64,000 bases of DNA from Muscardinus avellanarius (GCA_963383645.1 OY726567.1:66492552-66556551), one strand, 5' to 3'. Numbered from the stretch's first letter, positions 1 to 10,356 are shown. Made by a program: numbers and translations. Notes: generated from the sequence alone by a model not told the origin.

Positions 1-44
1 AAGGCTGTGCCCAAAGTTCTGTACCCTAAAACCAGGCGTCTGGC

Positions 45-605
45 ACCACCTTTCCTCCCTCAGACCCAGGAGTTCAGACCCCAGCCCTCTTTTCTTTAAA
101 CCCAGAGAACAGATCCAAGCCCTCCTCCCTCAGACCCAGGGGCCCAGACCCAGCGCTCCCCCTTCAGACCAAGGAATCCAGGCCCAGCCCTCCTCCCTCA
201 GACCCAGGGGCCCAGACCCAGTGCTTCCCCCTCAGACTAAGGAATCCAGGCCCAGCCCTCCTCCCTCAGACCCAGGGGCCCAGACCCAGCATTCCTCCCT
301 CAGAGCCAGGGGTCCAAGTCCCAGCCCTCTTCCCTCAGACCCAAGGGTCCAGCCTCCAGCCCTCCTCCCTCAGATCCAGAGGTCTAGGCCCCAGTCCTCC
401 TCCCTCAGACCCAGGGGTCCAGGCCCAGCCCTTCTCCCTCAGACCCAGGGGTTTATTTCCAGCCCTCCTCCATTAGACCTAGGGGTTCAGGCCCAGCCCT
501 CTTCCCAGCCCTCCTCCCTCACACCCAAGGGTCCAGCCCTTCTCCCTCAGGTGCAGGTTGCCATAACTCAGCCCTCCTCCTTCACACACCAGCCTCTAGT
601 CCCCT
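45..605 (-). repeat. MSR1-like minisatellite, C-rich on the plus strand
   Basis: About fifteen degenerate units of roughly 33-40 bp, each built around CCTCCCTCAGACCCAGG followed by a GTCCAGGCCCAGCCCT-type stretch. This is the reverse complement of the unit in the large array at 25690-27330. The unit resembles MSR1, a chromosome 19q minisatellite known around the kallikrein genes and PRPF31. The array probably continues left of the window. Unit divergence is higher than in the second array, so it looks older. Confidence 0.8.
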
Positions 606-654
606 TTGATAAGGAAGTTGTACGGGGGAAAGAGAGTCTCTTTTTTCTCTCTCT

Positions 655-850
655 CACACTCTGATATTGAACCCAGGAACATTCTAACTCTGCAATATGC
701 TTCCAGCACTTTTTATTTTTTATTTTGAAACAGGGTGTCACTAAGTTGCTAAGGATTTTCCTAAGTTGTTTAGGCTGGCCTTGAACCCGCAATCCTCCTG
801 TTTCAGTTTCCCAAGTACTGGGATTACATGCATTTGCTAAGGCGCCCAAT
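655..850 (-). repeat. B1-dID SINE (older, diverged)
   Basis: Reads on the plus strand as dID remnant (TTGAACCCAGGAACATTC), an A-rich linker complement, then the B1 half ending in TTCCCAAGTACTGGGATTAC. Several diagnostic positions are mutated, so this is an older copy. Confidence 0.8.
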
Positions 851-949
851 TTAGAGCATCTCTCTTGTCCTGAACACTTGCCTGGACCTGGCTCTGTTTC
901 CGGGACTTATCACTGGACCCTCCCAGTCTCCCAAAGCGTCAGGATTTAT

Positions 950-1065
950 TCCCAGTTTATAGAGCAGGAGACTGAGGTCCTGAGAGACAGATCAGCCTGG
1001 CATGGGTCAGAGCACAGGACCTGGGCCAGGGAGTGTGACTCATAGCCCGACGTCGCTGTACTCAG
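950..1065. repeat. MIR-like remnant in otherwise unique 851-1364
   Basis: AGAGCAGGAGACTGAGGTCC and the following text resemble the MIR core (two-strand version of GAAACTGAGGC). The rest of 851-1364 shows no repeat or open frame that I can recognise. Confidence 0.4.
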
Positions 1066-1364
1066 GTTTCCACTACTACTACAGCCTGCTATTAATAAAG
1101 ACAGTTCATGCTCCTTGAAGCCTCTGGAAGGATCCCCAGGAAATTGGCTACCCTTGTCACCTCTGGGGAGCCCAACAGGCCTGCGTGGGGGCAGAGGTAG
1201 AACTTTCTCTGCATTGCATTCTCTGAGGCTTCATAGGAAAAGTTGCAAGTCTGTAGTAAAGTAGAACGCTATCATGGGGAACATAAGGCCACTGACAAGA
1301 CCATGTACACCACCATATTCCTGCCAAATCCCCTTTTCTTTGGAAGAGGGGATACCCATGATTT

Positions 1365-1582
1365 TTTATTTTTTATTTTTTGGTGGTACAGGGGGTGGAA
1401 CCCAGGAGCTTTCCACCTCCGGGCTATACTCCCAGACCTATTTTATATTTTATTTGGAAAAAGGTCTCACTAAGTTGCTGAGAGCCTCACTGAGTAGCTG
1501 AGGCTGGCTTCGAACCTGTGCGATCCTCCTGTCTCAGCCTCCCAAGTGTGGGCCTTGTAAGCGTGTGCCACCATGCCCAGCA
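1365..1582 (-). repeat. B1-dID SINE with target-site duplication
   Basis: A full-length dimer in reverse orientation (GGTGGTACAGGGGGTGGAACC through CCACCATGCCCAGC). It is flanked by ATACCCATGATTTT on the left and ATACCCATAATTTT on the right, a near-perfect target-site duplication. Confidence 0.85.
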
Positions 1583-1666
1583 ATACCCATAATTTTAAAG
1601 CAAGCAACACATTGAAAGCTTGGATGGAAATGACACACTGTTTGTGCTTTAAAATACCCTAGGAAG

Positions 1667-1772
1667 CCGTGCATGGTGGCGCACGCTTGTAATCCTCGCA
1701 CTTGGGAGGTGGAGACAGGAGGATCCCGCAGGTTCGAAGCCAGCCTCGCGCGCTGGTTTAGGAGACCCTGTT

Positions 1773-1856
<84 letters not shown>

Positions 1857-1939
1857 GATCTGGGAGTGTAGCCCGGAGGTAGAAGGGTTTTTAGGAACCC
1901 CAGTACCACCAAAAAATAAAAATAAATAAATAAATAAAT
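1667..1939 (+). repeat. B1-dID SINE, young subfamily, with poly(A)-(TA)n linker expansion
   Basis: Begins CCGTGCATGGTGGCGCACGC and ends in an (AAAT)n tail. The linker between the two halves has grown into about 28 A followed by about 25 TA dinucleotides. The dID half has the young-subfamily signature GGGAGTGTAGCCCGGAGG. It is flanked by copies of AAATACCCTAGGAAG at 1652-1666 and 1940-1954. Confidence 0.9.
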
Positions 1940-2230
1940 AAATACCCTAGGAAGAAACTTTAAGTTTGATACCATCCCACTTGTTAATTCCTGCTTTAAT
2001 TTCCTGCGCTTTGGAGGTCTTGTTTGAGAAAGTTACTGCCTGTGCCTATATGTTGGAGTGTTGAGCCTATGCCCTCCTCTAATAACTTCAGAGTCCCTGA
2101 TCTGATTTCCAAGACTTTGATCCATCTCGAGTTGATTCCTGTGCATGGTGAGAGGTAAGAATTTAGATCCATCTTTCTACAAATGGATAGCCAGTTCTCC
2201 CAGCACCATTTGTTGAAAATGTTGTCTTTT

Positions 2231-2445
2231 GCCGGACGTGGTGGCGCACGCTTGTAATCCCCGCGCTTGGGAGGCAGAGACAGGAGGATCGCGCAGGTTC
2301 GAAGCCAGCCGTGCGCGCTGGCTTAGGAGACCCTGTTTCCAAATAAAAAAAAAAAATGTAAAAATAGGTCTGGGAGTGTAGCCTGGAGGTAGAAGGGCTT
2401 CCAGGAACCCCAGTACCACAAAAAAAAAAAAAAAAAAAAAAAAAA
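2231..2445 (+). repeat. Young B1-dID SINE nested in the L1
   Basis: Full length, GC-rich and CpG-rich. Target-site duplication GAAAATGTTGTCTTTT at 2215-2230 and, with one mismatch, at 2446-2461. It interrupts the inverted L1 arm, so it is younger than the L1. Confidence 0.92.
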
Positions 2446-3060
2446 GAAAATGCTGTCTTTTCTCCAGGGTGTGAGTTTGGCCCCTTTGTCAAAGATTGAC
2501 ATGTGTGGGTTTGTTTCTGTATCTTCTATTCTATTCTTCTGGTCAGTATGCCTGTTATTGTGCCAGTACCATGCTGTTTTTACTACTATTGCTCTGTAGT
2601 ATAATTTGAAGTCAGGGGTTGTGACACTTCCTGCCTGATTCTTATTGCTGAGAATTGCTTTGGCTATTCTGGGTCTTTCTTTCTCCATATAAAATTTATG
2701 ACTGATTTTTCTAGGTCTATGAAGAATGTCATTGGTATTTTAATGGGAATTGCATTGAATCTATAGATAACTTTTAGCAGAATGGCCATTTTGATTATAT
2801 TTATTCTGCCTATCCAGGATGAAGAATTCCATCTTCCAAGGTCTTCTTCAATTTCTTTCTTGGATATTTTATAGTTTTCTTGGTAGAGGTCTTTTACATC
2901 CTTGTTCTTTACTAGCTACCACTCTGATAGAGGTCTAATATCCAGAATATACAAAGAGCTCAAAAGACTCTACACTAGCAAAACAAATAACCCAATCAAG
3001 AAATGGGCAACTGAACTGAATAGACACTTCACAAAAGTAGAGATACAAAAAGCCAGTAGA

Positions 3061-3255
3061 GCCGGGCGTGGTGGCGCACGCTTGTAATCCCCGCGCTTGG
3101 GAGGCAGAGATAGGAGGATCGCGCAGGTTCGAAGCCAGCCACATGCGCTGGTTTAGGAGACCCTGTTTCCAAATAAAAATGTAAAAATAGGTCTGGGAGT
3201 GTAGCCCGGAGGTAGAAGGGCTTCCAGGAACCCCAGTACCACAAAAAAAAAAAAA
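3061..3255 (+). repeat. Young B1-dID SINE nested in the L1
   Basis: Full-length young-subfamily copy ending CCAGTACCAC plus poly(A). Exact target-site duplication AAAAAGCCAGTAGA at 3047-3060 and 3256-3269. Confidence 0.93.
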
Positions 3256-3769
3256 AAAAAGCCAGTAGACACATGAAAAGATATTCTACACATTAGCCAT
3301 CAGGGAGATGCAAATAAAAACTACGCTAAGATCCCATCTAACCCCAGTCAGAGTGGCAAGCATAAAGAAATCAGATAACAACAAATGCTGGCGAGGATGT
3401 GGGGAAAGAGGAACGCTTTTACACTGTTGGTGGGAGTGCAAACTAGTTCAGCCACTATGAGATCTGTGTGGAGATTCCTTAGAAAACTGAGAATAGATCC
3501 ACCATATGATCCAGCTATACCACTCCTAGGTATCTTTCCAAAGGGGTTGAATTCAGAGAAATACAGTAACATATGCATGCCCATGTTCACAGCAGCACAA
3601 TTCATAATAGCCAAAATATGGAACCAACCCAGGTCTCCATCAACAGATGAATGGATTGCAAAATTATGAGAAATACACACAATGGAATTCTATTCAGCTA
3701 TAAAGAAGAACAAAATCATGGCATTCGCAAGAAGATGGAAAGATCTCACTTAACATTATGTTAAGTGAG

Positions 3770-3961
3770 GCCGGGCGTGGTGGCGCACGCTTGTAATCCC
3801 CGCACTTGGGAAGCGGAGACAGGAGGATCGCAGGTTCGAAGCCAGCCGCGCTGGCGTAAGAGACCCTGTTTCAGAAATATAAAATAGGTCTGGGAGTGTA
3901 GCCCGGAGGTAGAAGGGCTTCCAGAAACCCCAGTACCACCAAAAAACAAACAAACAAAAAA
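3770..3961 (+). repeat. Young B1-dID SINE nested in the L1
   Basis: Full-length young-subfamily copy. Exact 18-bp target-site duplication AACATTATGTTAAGTGAG at 3752-3769 and 3962-3979, itself lying in L1 3' sequence. Confidence 0.93.
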
Positions 3962-4331
3962 AACATTATGTTAAGTGAGATAAGCCAAGCACAGAAGAGA
4001 AGGGACATATGTTTTCTCTAATATGCCCAAACTAGGGAGCATTGGGGATACCAGAGGGACTCCAGATAATGGAGGGGAAATCTCAGCAAAGCTAGAGTGG
4101 AAGAATAGGAGAGGAAGAAGGCTGAGGTTGATTAATGGAGGAGCTACATCTGAATATGTATAAAAGTATGAATGGTTAATCTGGACACTCATTGTTGGGA
4201 GGGGGAATGGAGAACGTGGGGGGGAGGACACCAAGCACAGTCTAAATGTATACCATTTTCAATATGTTCCACTTATAAATTTTAAAAAAGAAATATAAAA
4301 AATAAAAAATAAAATAAAATACCCTAGGAAG

Positions 4332-5160
4332 CCGGGTGTGGTGGCATGTGCTTGTCATCCCAGTACTTGGGAGGCTGAGACAAGGGTCACAAGTTCAAGA
4401 CCAGCCTCAGCAATTTAGTGAGACTCAGCAATATAGTAAGACCTTGTCTCAAACAAAAAATAAGAAGCCGGGCAGGGTGGCCCACACTTGTATTCCCAGT
4501 ATTTGGGAGACTGAGACAAGAGGATGGAGGTTCAAAGCCAGCCCCAGCTACTTAGTGAGGCCCTTTGCAACTCAGTGAGACCCTGTTTTAAAAAATAAAG
4601 AATGAAAAATAGGGCTGGGGGTATAGCTTGGAGGTAGAATGCCCCTGGGTTCCATCCCCAGCACCTCAATAAATAAATAAACAAATAAATACATAAATAC
4701 ATAAATAAAATGGGCTGGAGAGGTATAGCTCAGAGGTAGAATGAATGATCCTGGGTCCAACTCCCCCTCAAAACACACAAATCTCTAGAAGAGCTGGGCA
4801 TAGTGACACACACCTGTAATCCCAATGCTTGAGAGGCTGACACAAAAAGATCACAGGTTCTGGGCCAGCCTCAGCAATTTAGTGAGAACTTGTTTCAAAA
4901 TAAAATAAAATATCCCTAGGTTCAATTCTCAGTACCAAAAATAAACAAAAAGCCAAGTGTGGTGGCACATGCCTGTAATCTCAGTACTTGGGAGACTGAG
5001 ACAGGAGGATCACACAGGTTCAAAGCCAGCCTCAGCAACTCAGTCAGGCTTGTATCAGCTTAGTGAGATCATATTTCCAAATAAAAAATAAAATAGGGCT
5101 GGGGGCGTAGCTCAGAAGTAAAATGCCTCTGGGTTCAAGTCCCAGCACCACAAAAAAGAA
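4332..5160 (+). repeat. Tandem cluster of four B1-dID SINEs and one solo dID
   Basis: Head-to-tail elements: a B1 half without dID (4332-4464), a full dimer (4467-4705), a lone dID (4711-4775), a dimer with an eroded dID (4793-4945), and a full dimer (4952-5160). Each starts with a form of GCCGGGCGTGGTGGC, and the dimers end in a form of CCAGTACCACAAAA. Confidence 0.85.
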
Positions 5161-5171
5161 GAGGAAGAGAA

Positions 5172-5216
5172 ATTAATAATAATAATGATAATAATAATAA
5201 TAATGATGATGATGAT
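5172..5216 (+). repeat. (AAT)n/(GAT)n microsatellite
   Basis: Interrupted AAT repeat passing into GAT repeats, adjoining the SINE tail upstream. 5217-5349 shows nothing recognisable. Confidence 0.85.
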
Positions 5217-5349
5217 ACAGGTTGTAAAATAAACTACAGACATTATAAGAAATTGTGCCCAAAACACCAAGTGTATATCTCTGTAAAAGTAAGGACAATT
5301 TCCAGGTCAACTATAATCAGGTGCAATGATCATACCTAACCACATTAAT

Positions 5350-5520
5350 GATACTTTTTTATTTTTGATCCTGAAGATTGAACCCAGGGCCATCTTCCTC
5401 CAAGCTATACCCCAACCTATTTTTTATTTTAAAACAGGTCTCACTAAATTTTGGAGGGCCTCACTAACTTGCTGAGGCTGTTTTCAGACCTGGGATCCTC
5501 CTGTCTGCACCACCATGCCT
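5350..5520 (-). repeat. B1-dID SINE, old
   Basis: Diverged reverse-orientation copy (GATTGAACCCAGGGCC through CACCACCATGCCTGG) with an internal deletion in the B1 half. Confidence 0.75.
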
Positions 5521-5553
5521 GGTTTATAATACTTCTTTAAAAGTAGCCAATAA

Positions 5554-5751
5554 GCTGGGCGTGGTGGCGCACACTTGTAATCCCCACGCTTGGGAGGCGG
5601 AGACAGGAGGATCGCGCAGGTTCGAAGCCAGCCTCGCTGGCTTAAGAGACCCTGCTTCCAAATTAAAAAAAAATATATAAAAATAGGTCTGGGAGTGTAG
5701 CCCAGAGGTAGAAGGGCTTCCAGGAACCCCAGTACCACCAAAAAAAAAAAA
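5554..5751 (+). repeat. Young B1-dID SINE
   Basis: Young-subfamily copy (dID half with GAAGGGCTTCCAGGAACCCC). Flanked by AAAAGTAGCCAATAA at 5539-5553 and 5752-5766. Confidence 0.92.
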
Positions 5752-5768
5752 AAAAGTAGCCAATAATC

Positions 5769-5981
5769 GCCGGGCATGGTGGCACACGCTTGTAATCCCA
5801 GCATACGGGAGGCTGAGACCAGAGGATCGCAGTTCAGGAACAGCCTCAGCTACTTAGTGAGGCCCTCTGCAACTCAGTAAGACCCGGTTTCAAAATAAAG
5901 AATAAAAAATAGGGTAGGGGGTGTAGCTCGAAGGTTGAATGCCCCTGGGTTCCATCCCTAGACCCGCACCCACACACAAAA
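5769..5981 (+). repeat. B1-dID SINE at the same target site as its neighbour
   Basis: Intermediate-subfamily copy (dID half GAATGCCCCTGGGTTCCATC). Flanked by AAAAGTAGCCAATAATC at 5752-5768 and 5982-5998. The left copy is shared with the preceding young SINE. Confidence 0.9.
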
Positions 5982-6160
5982 AAAAGTAGCCAATAATCTA
6001 ATTATATTCAATTTCCCCTCAAAGTCCTTTATTGCTGGTTCAGGTGATTCAGAAATTGGATCCATTCTTGGCTCTCAAAGAACTTTTTATACTTTTCTTT
6101 TTTGCATTATTTGAATTTTTCTTACAAGAATTTCCTTTAAAAAATTAAATAACAGAAAAT

Positions 6161-6365
6161 GGCTGGGCATGGTAATGCCCATCTGTGATCCCAGTATTTG
6201 AGAGGCTGAGACAGGAAGATTGCATGTTCAAGGCCAGCCTCAACCACTTAGCAAGAACCGCAGCAACTTAGTGAGACCTTTATTCAAAACTACAAAAGAG
6301 TTGGGGGCATAGCTCAGAGGTAGAATTTCCTCCCATGGATTCAACCCCCAGTACCCGAAATAAAT
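6161..6365 (+). repeat. B1-dID SINE
   Basis: Older copy, from GGCTGGGCATGGTAATGCCC to CCCCAGTACCCGAAATAAAT. The 5999-6160 stretch before it is AT-rich with no recognisable content. Confidence 0.85.
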
Positions 6366-6435
6366 CAACAAACAGATAAATTGCTGCAAGGATGACTGTT
6401 TACTTGATGATGAGACCTGGGCACTCTTCCTCTCC

Positions 6436-6437
<2 letters not shown>

Positions 6438-6490
<53 letters not shown>

Positions 6491-6657
6491 GGAACTGGGA
6501 ATGGAACCCAGGGGCAATCTACCTCCGTGCTGCACCCCTAGCCCTATATTTTATTCTTTAGTTTGAAACAGGGTCTCACTGAGTTGCAAAGGGCCTCACT
6601 AAGTAGCTGAGACTGAGAATCACGATCCTCCTGTCTCAGCCTCCCAAATGCTGAGCT
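6438..6657 (-). repeat. B1-dID SINE with (ATT)n expansion at its tail
   Basis: Reverse-orientation dimer. The A-rich tail has become a run of about 17 ATT units (6439-6490). Confidence 0.85.
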
Positions 6658-7202
6658 CTAAATTCTTAATTTATTCATCCAACACTTTGTAGACTTCTCC
6701 TAATAAGCCTTGGCCGAGCAGAATGAAAATTTCCAGGTTATGGGCTGGGAAACTCAGGCATGGAGAAGCAGAATCATTGGCCATGGAGATATAGCCAGTG
6801 AGAGGCAGAGCCATAATTCTGTGAGGGTCTGGAGGCTCCAGGCTGTCCTGTGTAGGGGACACACATCTGGGCGGCATCTGTGAACACAGTCCAGGTGCTC
6901 GGCTCAAGCTGCTCCCCCTCAGGGGACTCTGCTTGTGCTGGGGCTGCAGAAGCAGCTGCCATTCTAGAGCCCAAAGGTCAGGCTGGAGAGCCGGCCACCT
7001 GGGCCCTGGGAAGGAGCGAAAGGGGGCACTCAGGCCCGCAGCCCTCCCCGTCTCTCTCCCGGAGGCCCACCGATGATCCAGGGAGCTTTGCACCTCCCCA
7101 TTTAGCAACACTACTCCGTGGGGTCACCCGGAGTGACCTCAGCACGCAGGTGTGGCGGGGGTGGGGAGGTTCAGGCCTGCTCCCAGGGCACGCACACACC
7201 CC
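6658..7202. other. Mostly unique sequence with a MIR-like core
   Basis: About 540 bp without SINEs. 6738-6820 (GGGAAACTCAGGCATGGAGA, then GCCAGTGAGAGGCAGAGCC) resembles MIR. Short open frames exist on both strands, but none has a start, splice or codon pattern that I would call coding. Confidence 0.4.
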
Positions 7203-7545
7203 TGTTTTTGGTGTTGTGGATCAAACCCAGAGGCAGTCTAACCTCCAAGTTATACCTCTCAGCATTTGTTTTTTACTTTGAAACAGGGTCTCCATAAGTT
7301 GCTGAGGCTGGCCCGAACTTGCGATCCTCCTGTCTCAGCCTTCCTAGGACCAGGGTTACAGACCTGCATGCATGGCTTGTCTTGTTGGCTTTTATTTTTG
7401 TTTTTGTTTTTGTGGTACTTAGAATTGAACCTAGGAGCATTCTACCTCTGAGCTACATCCCCAGCCCTATTTTTATGTGTTTTTTTTTTAATTTTTAATT
7501 TTGAAACAGGGTCTCAGTAAGTTGCAGAGGGCCTCACTGGTTTTA
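7203..7545 (-). repeat. Two reverse-orientation B1-dID SINEs, the second truncated
   Basis: First copy 7203-7380. Second copy 7390-7545 ends abruptly after GCAGAGGGCCTCACTGG, so it lacks most of its B1 half. Confidence 0.8.
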
Positions 7546-7884
7546 AAATGTCATATAAATAGTATCATGTTTGTAAGCTTCTTCCACTGGCTCTGACCTT
7601 CAGCTGCTTACTTTACGAGGTTCCCTTCTTCCCTTTGCAAAGATGTGCAATAGTCCAGCGAGTGAGCATACTGTCTCTGGTGCATCCGTTTTTCTGAGGA
7701 TGGACATTGAAGCTTTCTTCAGTATCACAAACTCTTGCAACAGGAATGCAATGAATACTCTTACACACGTTGCCCTGCGCTAACACATTCATGCCTTTGA
7801 AAACGTGTTAGCTTGAAGGGAATTGCTGAGTCAGAAAACAGAATATGTGCAGCTACTCTGCTCTCCAATCTGGCGTTGCCTGTA
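7546..7884 (-). mobile_element. Old L1 (L1M-like) remnant
   Basis: GCAACAGGAATGCAATGAATACTC and GGAATTGCTGAGTCAGAAAA resemble the familiar antisense pattern of ancient L1 3' sequence (nearby copies elsewhere read GCTGCAATGAATATCC and GGAATTGCTGGGTCA). No open frame remains. Confidence 0.5.
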
Positions 7885-8140
7885 TTTACTTACTTATGTA
7901 TGTATGTATGTATGGCACTGGGCGTTGAACCCTAGGGCATTCTATCTCCTAGCCCTTTTTTAGTTTTTATTGTGAAACAGAATCCCACTAAGTTGTTGGG
8001 GGGCCTCGCTAAATTGATGAGGCTGGCCTTGAAACTCTGACCCTCCTATCTCAAGTCTTCCAAATACTGGGATTACACGTGTACCACTATGCCCAACTTA
8101 TTTATTCATTTATGTATTTATGTATTTATTTACTTATTTT
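7885..8140 (-). repeat. B1-dID SINE plus (TTTA)n
   Basis: Old reverse-orientation copy (7885-8099) with ATGT repeats at its tail, followed by a TTTA-rich stretch to 8140. Confidence 0.75.
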
Positions 8141-8199
8141 TAGTCCCTAGATCCCTTTGAGATTCTGAAGAAAGCCAGAGGCTGTTGCATTATTGAACA

Positions 8200-8260
8200 C
8201 AGAGTGCAGTTCTCTTCAGCACTTGAAATGTGACTGTTTCTAATTGAGGACAGTAAGTAT
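8200..8260 (+). repeat. MER5-like DNA transposon fragment
   Basis: CAGCACTTGAAATGTGACTG followed by TAATTGAGGACAGTAAG resembles the MER5A internal region, as in the better copy at 41730-41868. Confidence 0.4.
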
Positions 8261-8299
8261 AAAGTAGATTCCAGGTTTGAAAAAGAGAGTATAAACCAT

Positions 8300-8725
8300 T
8301 TCCTTGCTGCTCTTATGTTATGTGATACGGGGGTGTTCTTCCTTCGAGCTACATCCTCATCCTCATTTTCTTTCTTTCTTTCTTTTATTTATTTGCTGCA
8401 CTGGGGATGGAAACCAGGGGCATTCTACCTCCGAGCTACACCCCCAGCCCTATTTTTTATTCTTTATCTTGAAACCGGGTCTCACTGAGTTGCGGAGGGC
8501 CTCGCTAAGTAGCTGAGGCTGTCCGCGAACCGTGATCCTCTGGTATCAGCTTCCCGAATGCTGGGATTACAAGCATGTGCCACCACTCTCCACTCTCATT
8601 TTATTTTATTTATTTATTTATTTTTGCTAAGTTGCTGAGAGCCTTGCTAAATTGCCTTGAACCTGTGATCCTCCTGTCTCAATCTCCTAAATACTGGAAT
8701 TATAGGCATGGTCCTCCTTGCTGGA
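8300..8725 (-). repeat. B1-dID SINEs, two to three fragments
   Basis: A dID fragment (8325-8365), a CTTT microsatellite, a full reverse-orientation dimer (8395-8598) and a B1-half fragment (8630-8720). Confidence 0.75.
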
Positions 8726-8764
8726 TTGATATCAATTACATGTTGATATGATTGTTTTGTATAT

Positions 8765-9340
8765 ACAAGCTATCTCATTATTTGTGGATTCAGTCCTCGC
8801 AAATTTGCCCCTGACCCAAATTTATTCGCAACCCCCAAATCAACAACATGGTATATACTTGGAACTCGCTAAGAGAGTAGGTTTCGGGTGTTTTTGTTGC
8901 AAATGTGTGAAGTAATTCACGTATTAATTAGCTTGACTCAGCCATTCCACACCACAAAAAAAAGTGTACACAATTTCACGCTGATTACCAAAAATATATT
9001 CTATTTTTGTTTGTCAATAATTAAAAGTAAGTAAATAAATAAATGGAAAGAAAAAAAGAACCAAAATCAAACCAAACCAGCCCTTTGCAGGGGTGCCTGG
9101 AGCCGAGGATGATTTGAGCCACGGTGTACACGTTCCCATCTTCCGGAGAACTGGGAGATAAATCTCAGCTCTCATCCTATAAGCAAGTGTCCTTTGTGGG
9201 GTGTAAGTCATACCACAATTTCCACATCTTTTTGCTTTCTTTTTTTGCTTTGGTGACTTTGAGGTTTACAATGGCCCCCGAGTACGATGCTAAAGGGCCA
9301 TCTGGGATTCCTTAATAGTTCAAGATCCCATGTATTAGTG
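8765..9340 (+). mobile_element. Possible pogo/Tigger-type DNA transposon remnant
   Basis: CTCATTATTTGTGGATTCAG, then CGCAACCCCCAAATCAACA, then near 9270 a stretch starting ATGGCCCCCGAG that resembles the beginning of a decayed Tigger-family transposase gene. The transposase reading frame ends within about 15 codons. I base this on remembered similarity only. Confidence 0.35.
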
Positions 9341-9364
9341 AACTGCAATTAGGCATATCCTTTT

Positions 9365-9755
9365 TACTATTTATTTATTTATTTATTTATTTATTTATTT
9401 GTTTATTTTTGCCTAACTGGGGATGAAACCCAGGGGCATTCTACCTCCGAGCTACACTTCCAACCCTATTTTTTATTTTTTATTTTCAAACAGGGTCTCA
9501 CTGAATTTCAAAGGACCTCACTAAGTAGCTGAGGCTGGCCACAAACTGTGATCCTCCTGTCTCAGCCTCCCAAATGCCGGGTTTACAAGTGTGCACCGCC
9601 ACGCCCAGCTTTTTACTTTGAAACAGGGTCCTCTGCTTTTTTTACTTTGCTGAGGGTCTTGCTATGTTGCTGAGCCCGGCCTTGAATCTGCAAGTCTCCT
9701 CTTCTCTCGGCCTCCCAAGCCCTAGGACTACAGGCATGAACCAACACTCCTGGTT
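9365..9755 (-). repeat. B1-dID SINE followed by an old B1 half
   Basis: Full reverse-orientation dimer (9365-9610) and then a more diverged B1 half (9611-9755). Confidence 0.8.
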
Positions 9756-9769
9756 TTAACTGGATATAT

Positions 9770-9890
9770 TTTTAAAAATATATTTATATTTTAGATAATA
9801 CCTAAATTATATTTAATATTATATATATATAAATGTATATATATATTATATTTAATATAATATATATAAATATTTATATATATATATATG

Positions 9891-9938
<48 letters not shown>
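9770..9938. repeat. AT-rich region, (TA)n and (TG)22 microsatellites
   Basis: AT-rich imperfect TA repeats (9770-9890) pass into an uninterrupted TG run (9893-9938). The TG run abuts a reverse-orientation dID, so the CA tract probably grew from the SINE tail. Confidence 0.9.
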
Positions 9939-9939
<1 letters not shown>

Positions 9940-10305
9940 ACTGGAGACCGAACCCAGGGGCATTCCACTTCTGAGCTATACCTCTAGCTCAATTTATTTA
10001 TTTTTTGTGGTACTGGAGATTGAACTCAGAGGCATTCTACCTCCAAGCTACATCCCCAGCCCTATTTTATTTTTATTTAGAAATAGGTTCTCATTGGGTT
10101 GCTTGCTAAATTGCTTTGAAACTGCAATTCTCCTATCTCAGCCTCTCAAGTACTGGGATTATAAGTGTGTACCATCAAGCCAAGCTTATTTTTTATTTTG
10201 AAAACAGAGTCTCACTAAGTTGTGGAGGGCCTCACTGAATTCCTGAGGCTGACTTTGTACAAATAAGCACATACATACATACATAGTGTCTTTGAACAGG
10301 TTATC

Positions 10306-10356
<51 letters not shown>

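Larger units (their letters stand above)
1955..4315 (+). mobile_element. 5'-truncated, 5'-inverted LINE-1 (twin priming), carrying three nested SINEs
   Basis: Positions 1955 to about 2910 are the reverse complement of L1 ORF2 sequence (recognisable landmarks: CCAGTACCATGCTGTTTT and CAGCACCATTTGTTGAAAA read antisense). From about 2911 the element reads in sense orientation through the ORF2 3' part (CTGGCGAGGATGTGGGGAAA, ACACTGTTGGTGGGAGTGCA) to an A-rich tail at 4285-4315. This inverted-then-sense layout is the known outcome of twin priming. Flanks are AAATACCCTAGGAAG on both sides. The fragmentary frames encode pieces of reverse transcriptase C-terminal sequence only, and the element is dead. 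The nested SINEs are listed separately. Confidence 0.9.

Noticed and set aside
221..664. 147-codon proline-rich frame at the window start
   Set aside because: It is a translation of the MSR1-like minisatellite running into a SINE.
3385..3669. 94-codon frame resembling reverse transcriptase C-terminus
   Set aside because: It is a fragment of the dead, inverted and truncated L1, so it is annotated as part of that element, not as a gene.
6671..7111. Minus-strand 146-codon frame ending in a kinase glycine-loop-like phrase (LGQGLLGEVYKV)
   Set aside because: Only one short phrase resembles a kinase. No downstream catalytic motifs, splice signals or gene-like codon pattern, and part of the frame overlaps MIR-like sequence. 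Chance resemblance.
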